Shown piece by piece: positions 15,028 through 16,864 of a DNA stretch of 16,864 nucleotides (its first letter is position 1; each line of letters opens with the position of its first letter). The notes below the pieces were generated by a model, which searched no databases, was not told where the DNA came from, and saw only the letters and a program-made list of their open reading frames with translations. The DNA is taken from NCBI GenBank assembly GCA_023435925.1, contig JAEZLF010000293.1, forward strand, positions 1 to 16,864, in the 5' to 3' direction. Source of the DNA: Bacillota bacterium. Its GTDB lineage: Bacteria > Bacillota > Clostridia > Acetivibrionales > DTU013. Made by a program: the position numbers and the translations under genes.

Positions 15028-16173
15028 TTGCCGCAGTCCAAAAGAGATTATTATGAGGTGTTAGGTGTTTCAAAGGGAACATCCGATGCTGACTTAAAGA
15101 AGGCATATAGAAAGCTTGCAAAGCAGTACCATCCGGATGTGAACCCGGGTGATAAGGCTGCCGAAGCTAAATTTAAGGAAGTAAATGAAGCTTATGAGAT
15201 TTTGAGTGACCCGCAAAAAAAGGCAAGGTATGACCAGTATGGACATGCGGGTGTGGATCCCAACGGCTTTGGCAGTGCCGGTGCCGGTTTCGGAGATTTT
15301 GATTTTGGCAGCATCGGTGATATTTTTGAGTCGTTCTTCGGCGGCTCAGGCTTCGGACGCTCTTCAAGAAGCCGTTCAGGCCCGCAAAAGGGTGCCGATT
15401 TAAAGTACTCCATGGAGATCTCGTTTGAGGAAGCAGCATTCGGGCTTGAAAGAGAACTTACCATCAACAGGCATGAATCCTGCGGAGCTTGCAGCGGTAC
15501 AGGTGCAAAGGCCGGCACAAGTCCGACAACCTGCAGTCAGTGCAACGGTACAGGACAGGTCCAGTATAAACAGAGCACACCATTTGGACAGTTTGTGAAT
15601 GTGAAGACCTGTGATGCGTGTCGCGGTGAGGGGAAAATCATTACGAATCCTTGTCCGACTTGTAGTGGTAAAGGTAAGGTTAGAAAAACTGTTAAGATCA
15701 ATTTGAATATTCCAGCCGGTATTGATGACGGACAGACCATGTCTCTCAGAGGCGAGGGGGATCCAGGTGTTAAAGGCGGACCGGCCGGCGACCTGTTTGT
15801 TACAATTAATGTCAGGCCTCACTCCTTATTTAAACGCCAGGGGAATGATGTGGTCTGTGAGATGCCTATCACATTTGTACAGGCAGCGCTGGGATCAGAG
15901 CTTGAAGTTCCTACACTGGATGGAAAGGTGAAGTACAGTATGCCGGAAGGGACTCAGACCGGAACGATTTTCAGGCTCAAGGGAAAAGGCATACCTTATC
16001 TGAGAGGAAACGGCAGAGGCGATCAGTATGTCAAGGTTGAAATTGACGTGCCTAAGAAGCTGAATGAGAAACAGAAAACAATACTCAGAGAGTTTGCCGA
16101 TATAAGCGGTGATGAAGTATATGAAAAGAGAAAAGGCTTTTTTGACAAGATGAAGGATGCCCTGGGGATGTAG
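15028..16173 (+). CDS. dnaJ: DnaJ, Hsp40 co-chaperone
   Basis: DnaJ delivers clients to DnaK and stimulates its ATPase. The 381-residue protein has all type I domains: the J domain (7-72) with HPD at 35-37; a Gly/Phe-rich region (about 75-117); four zinc-binding CxxC motifs at C152/C155, C169/C172, C195/C198 and C209/C212; and the C-terminal substrate-binding and dimerisation domains (from about 220). The start codon is TTG at 15028. No ATG fits, because the J domain begins within seven residues, and GGAG (15014-15017) sits ten bases upstream. The rare start codon may keep DnaJ below DnaK levels. prmA follows after 38 bases. Confidence 0.98.
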   Translation: MPQSKRDYYEVLGVSKGTSDADLKKAYRKLAKQYHPDVNPGDKAAEAKFKEVNEAYEILSDPQKKARYDQYGHAGVDPNGFGSAGAGFGDFDFGSIGDIFESFFGGSGFGRSSRSRSGPQKGADLKYSMEISFEEAAFGLERELTINRHESCGACSGTGAKAGTSPTTCSQCNGTGQVQYKQSTPFGQFVNVKTCDACRGEGKIITNPCPTCSGKGKVRKTVKINLNIPAGIDDGQTMSLRGEGDPGVKGGPAGDLFVTINVRPHSLFKRQGNDVVCEMPITFVQAALGSELEVPTLDGKVKYSMPEGTQTGTIFRLKGKGIPYLRGNGRGDQYVKVEIDVPKKLNEKQKTILREFADISGDEVYEKRKGFFDKMKDALGM

Positions 16174-16211
16174 GGCTCGGCTTAGTAATGACGCCTAATG
16201 GAGGATGACCT

Positions 16212-16864
16212 ATGAAATGGACGGAAGTGTGTATAAAAACGACAGAAGAAGCCAGTGATGCCATATCGGAGATGTTGACTTCCGTTGGTGCAGGCGGAGT
16301 TGTCATAGAAGATCCCAATGAAATCAGAAGGCAGATTGAAAGCCCTGACAATCTGGATTATGCAGATCAGGAATTCATGGATTCGTTGGGCACGGAAGTT
16401 ACTGTAAAGGCGTATTTCAATGAAGAAAAAACACCTGCAGAACTGGTAGCTTTAGTAAATGAGAAGATAAACTTTATTTCACAGTTTCTCAAGGTAGGAC
16501 AAGGCTATACAGGTTACTCCATGGTAGATGATGAGGATTGGTCGACAGCATGGAAGAAATATTATAAACCCTTTCATATCTCGGAAAGCGTTGTCATTAA
16601 GCCGAGCTGGGAAGAATATCAGCAGAAGGATGGGGAGATTGTCATTGAGATGGATCCCGGAATGGCCTTCGGAACCGGAACACATGAGACGACAAGACTA
16701 TGCTCACAATTGCTTGAAAAGTATGTGAACGAGGCTGATCGTGTAATCGATGTGGGGTGCGGGACAGGAATACTCTCTATTATTGCTGTGAAGCTGGGTG
16801 CAGGCCACGCAGTTGCCATTGATATCGATGAGGTGGCTGCCAGGGTAACCGGAGAAAATTGCAG
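16212..16864 (+). CDS. prmA: Ribosomal protein L11 methyltransferase PrmA, 5' part (runs off the window)
   Basis: PrmA uses S-adenosylmethionine to methylate ribosomal protein L11. The first 217 residues are present and the frame is open to the window edge. The N-terminal L11-recognition domain includes DDEDWSTAWKKYYKPFHI (106-123). The catalytic part shows MDPGMAFGTGTHET (147-160) and the SAM-binding motif DVGCGTG (180-186), then AIDIDEVA (202-209). The ATG at 16212 has GGAGG (16200-16204) seven bases upstream. In many Clostridia prmA follows dnaJ and is followed by the 16S rRNA methyltransferase gene rsmE. About 100 residues are missing, cut by the window, not by mutation. Confidence 0.97.
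   Translation, partial: MKWTEVCIKTTEEASDAISEMLTSVGAGGVVIEDPNEIRRQIESPDNLDYADQEFMDSLGTEVTVKAYFNEEKTPAELVALVNEKINFISQFLKVGQGYTGYSMVDDEDWSTAWKKYYKPFHISESVVIKPSWEEYQQKDGEIVIEMDPGMAFGTGTHETTRLCSQLLEKYVNEADRVIDVGCGTGILSIIAVKLGAGHAVAIDIDEVAARVTGENC

Noticed and set aside
15018..15056. Short frame starting at ATG 15018, overlapping the dnaJ start
   Set aside because: GGAG directly abuts this ATG with no spacing, and the frame has only 12 codons; the TTG at 15028 is needed for the J domain.

Overview
The window looks like the chromosome of a low-to-moderate GC anaerobic Firmicute (class Clostridia). The evidence is the gene order lepA-hemW-hrcA-grpE-dnaK-dnaJ-prmA, a perfect CIRCE operator before hrcA, strong AGGAGG-type ribosome binding sites with some TTG starts, and a DnaK that lacks the N-terminal insert found in Gram-negative Hsp70s. 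The sequence alone does not fix the genus.

Layout. (1) 1-3427, plus strand: a promoter, lepA (ribosomal back-translocase GTPase), a GC-rich spacer with possible alternative hairpins, and hemW (radical SAM heme chaperone). This hemW carries two in-frame tandem repeat insertions. (2) 3482-11189: a self-contained catabolic island between hemW and hrcA, with terminators at both outer ends. Its left arm, on the minus strand and in transcription order, is a LacI-family regulator, a uroporphyrinogen-decarboxylase-like (URO-D/MtaA superfamily) protein, and the TRAP transporter genes dctP, dctQ and dctM. Its right arm, on the plus strand, is two overlapping Gfo/Idh/MocA-family oxidoreductases. The arms diverge from a 200-bp control region in which each promoter has a copy of the same palindrome, TGAAA-N4-TTTCA, at its start. 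(3) 11256-16864, plus strand: the heat-shock operon hrcA-grpE-dnaK-dnaJ under CIRCE control, then prmA, which runs off the window. A terminator hairpin after dnaK contains the -35 element of a probable separate dnaJ promoter.

How the genes may work together. In the island, the TRAP system probably imports an organic acid (perhaps a sugar acid). The two oxidoreductases probably act on it or a derivative. The URO-D-like protein supplies an unknown step, and the LacI-type repressor probably controls both arms together. The substrate cannot be read from the sequence. This island is the best candidate for an undescribed system: the URO-D-like protein lacks the cysteines of the usual zinc site, and the second oxidoreductase has GLDHGH where a Rossmann glycine motif is expected. 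The flanking genes are ordinary housekeeping genes of translation, heme handling and protein folding.
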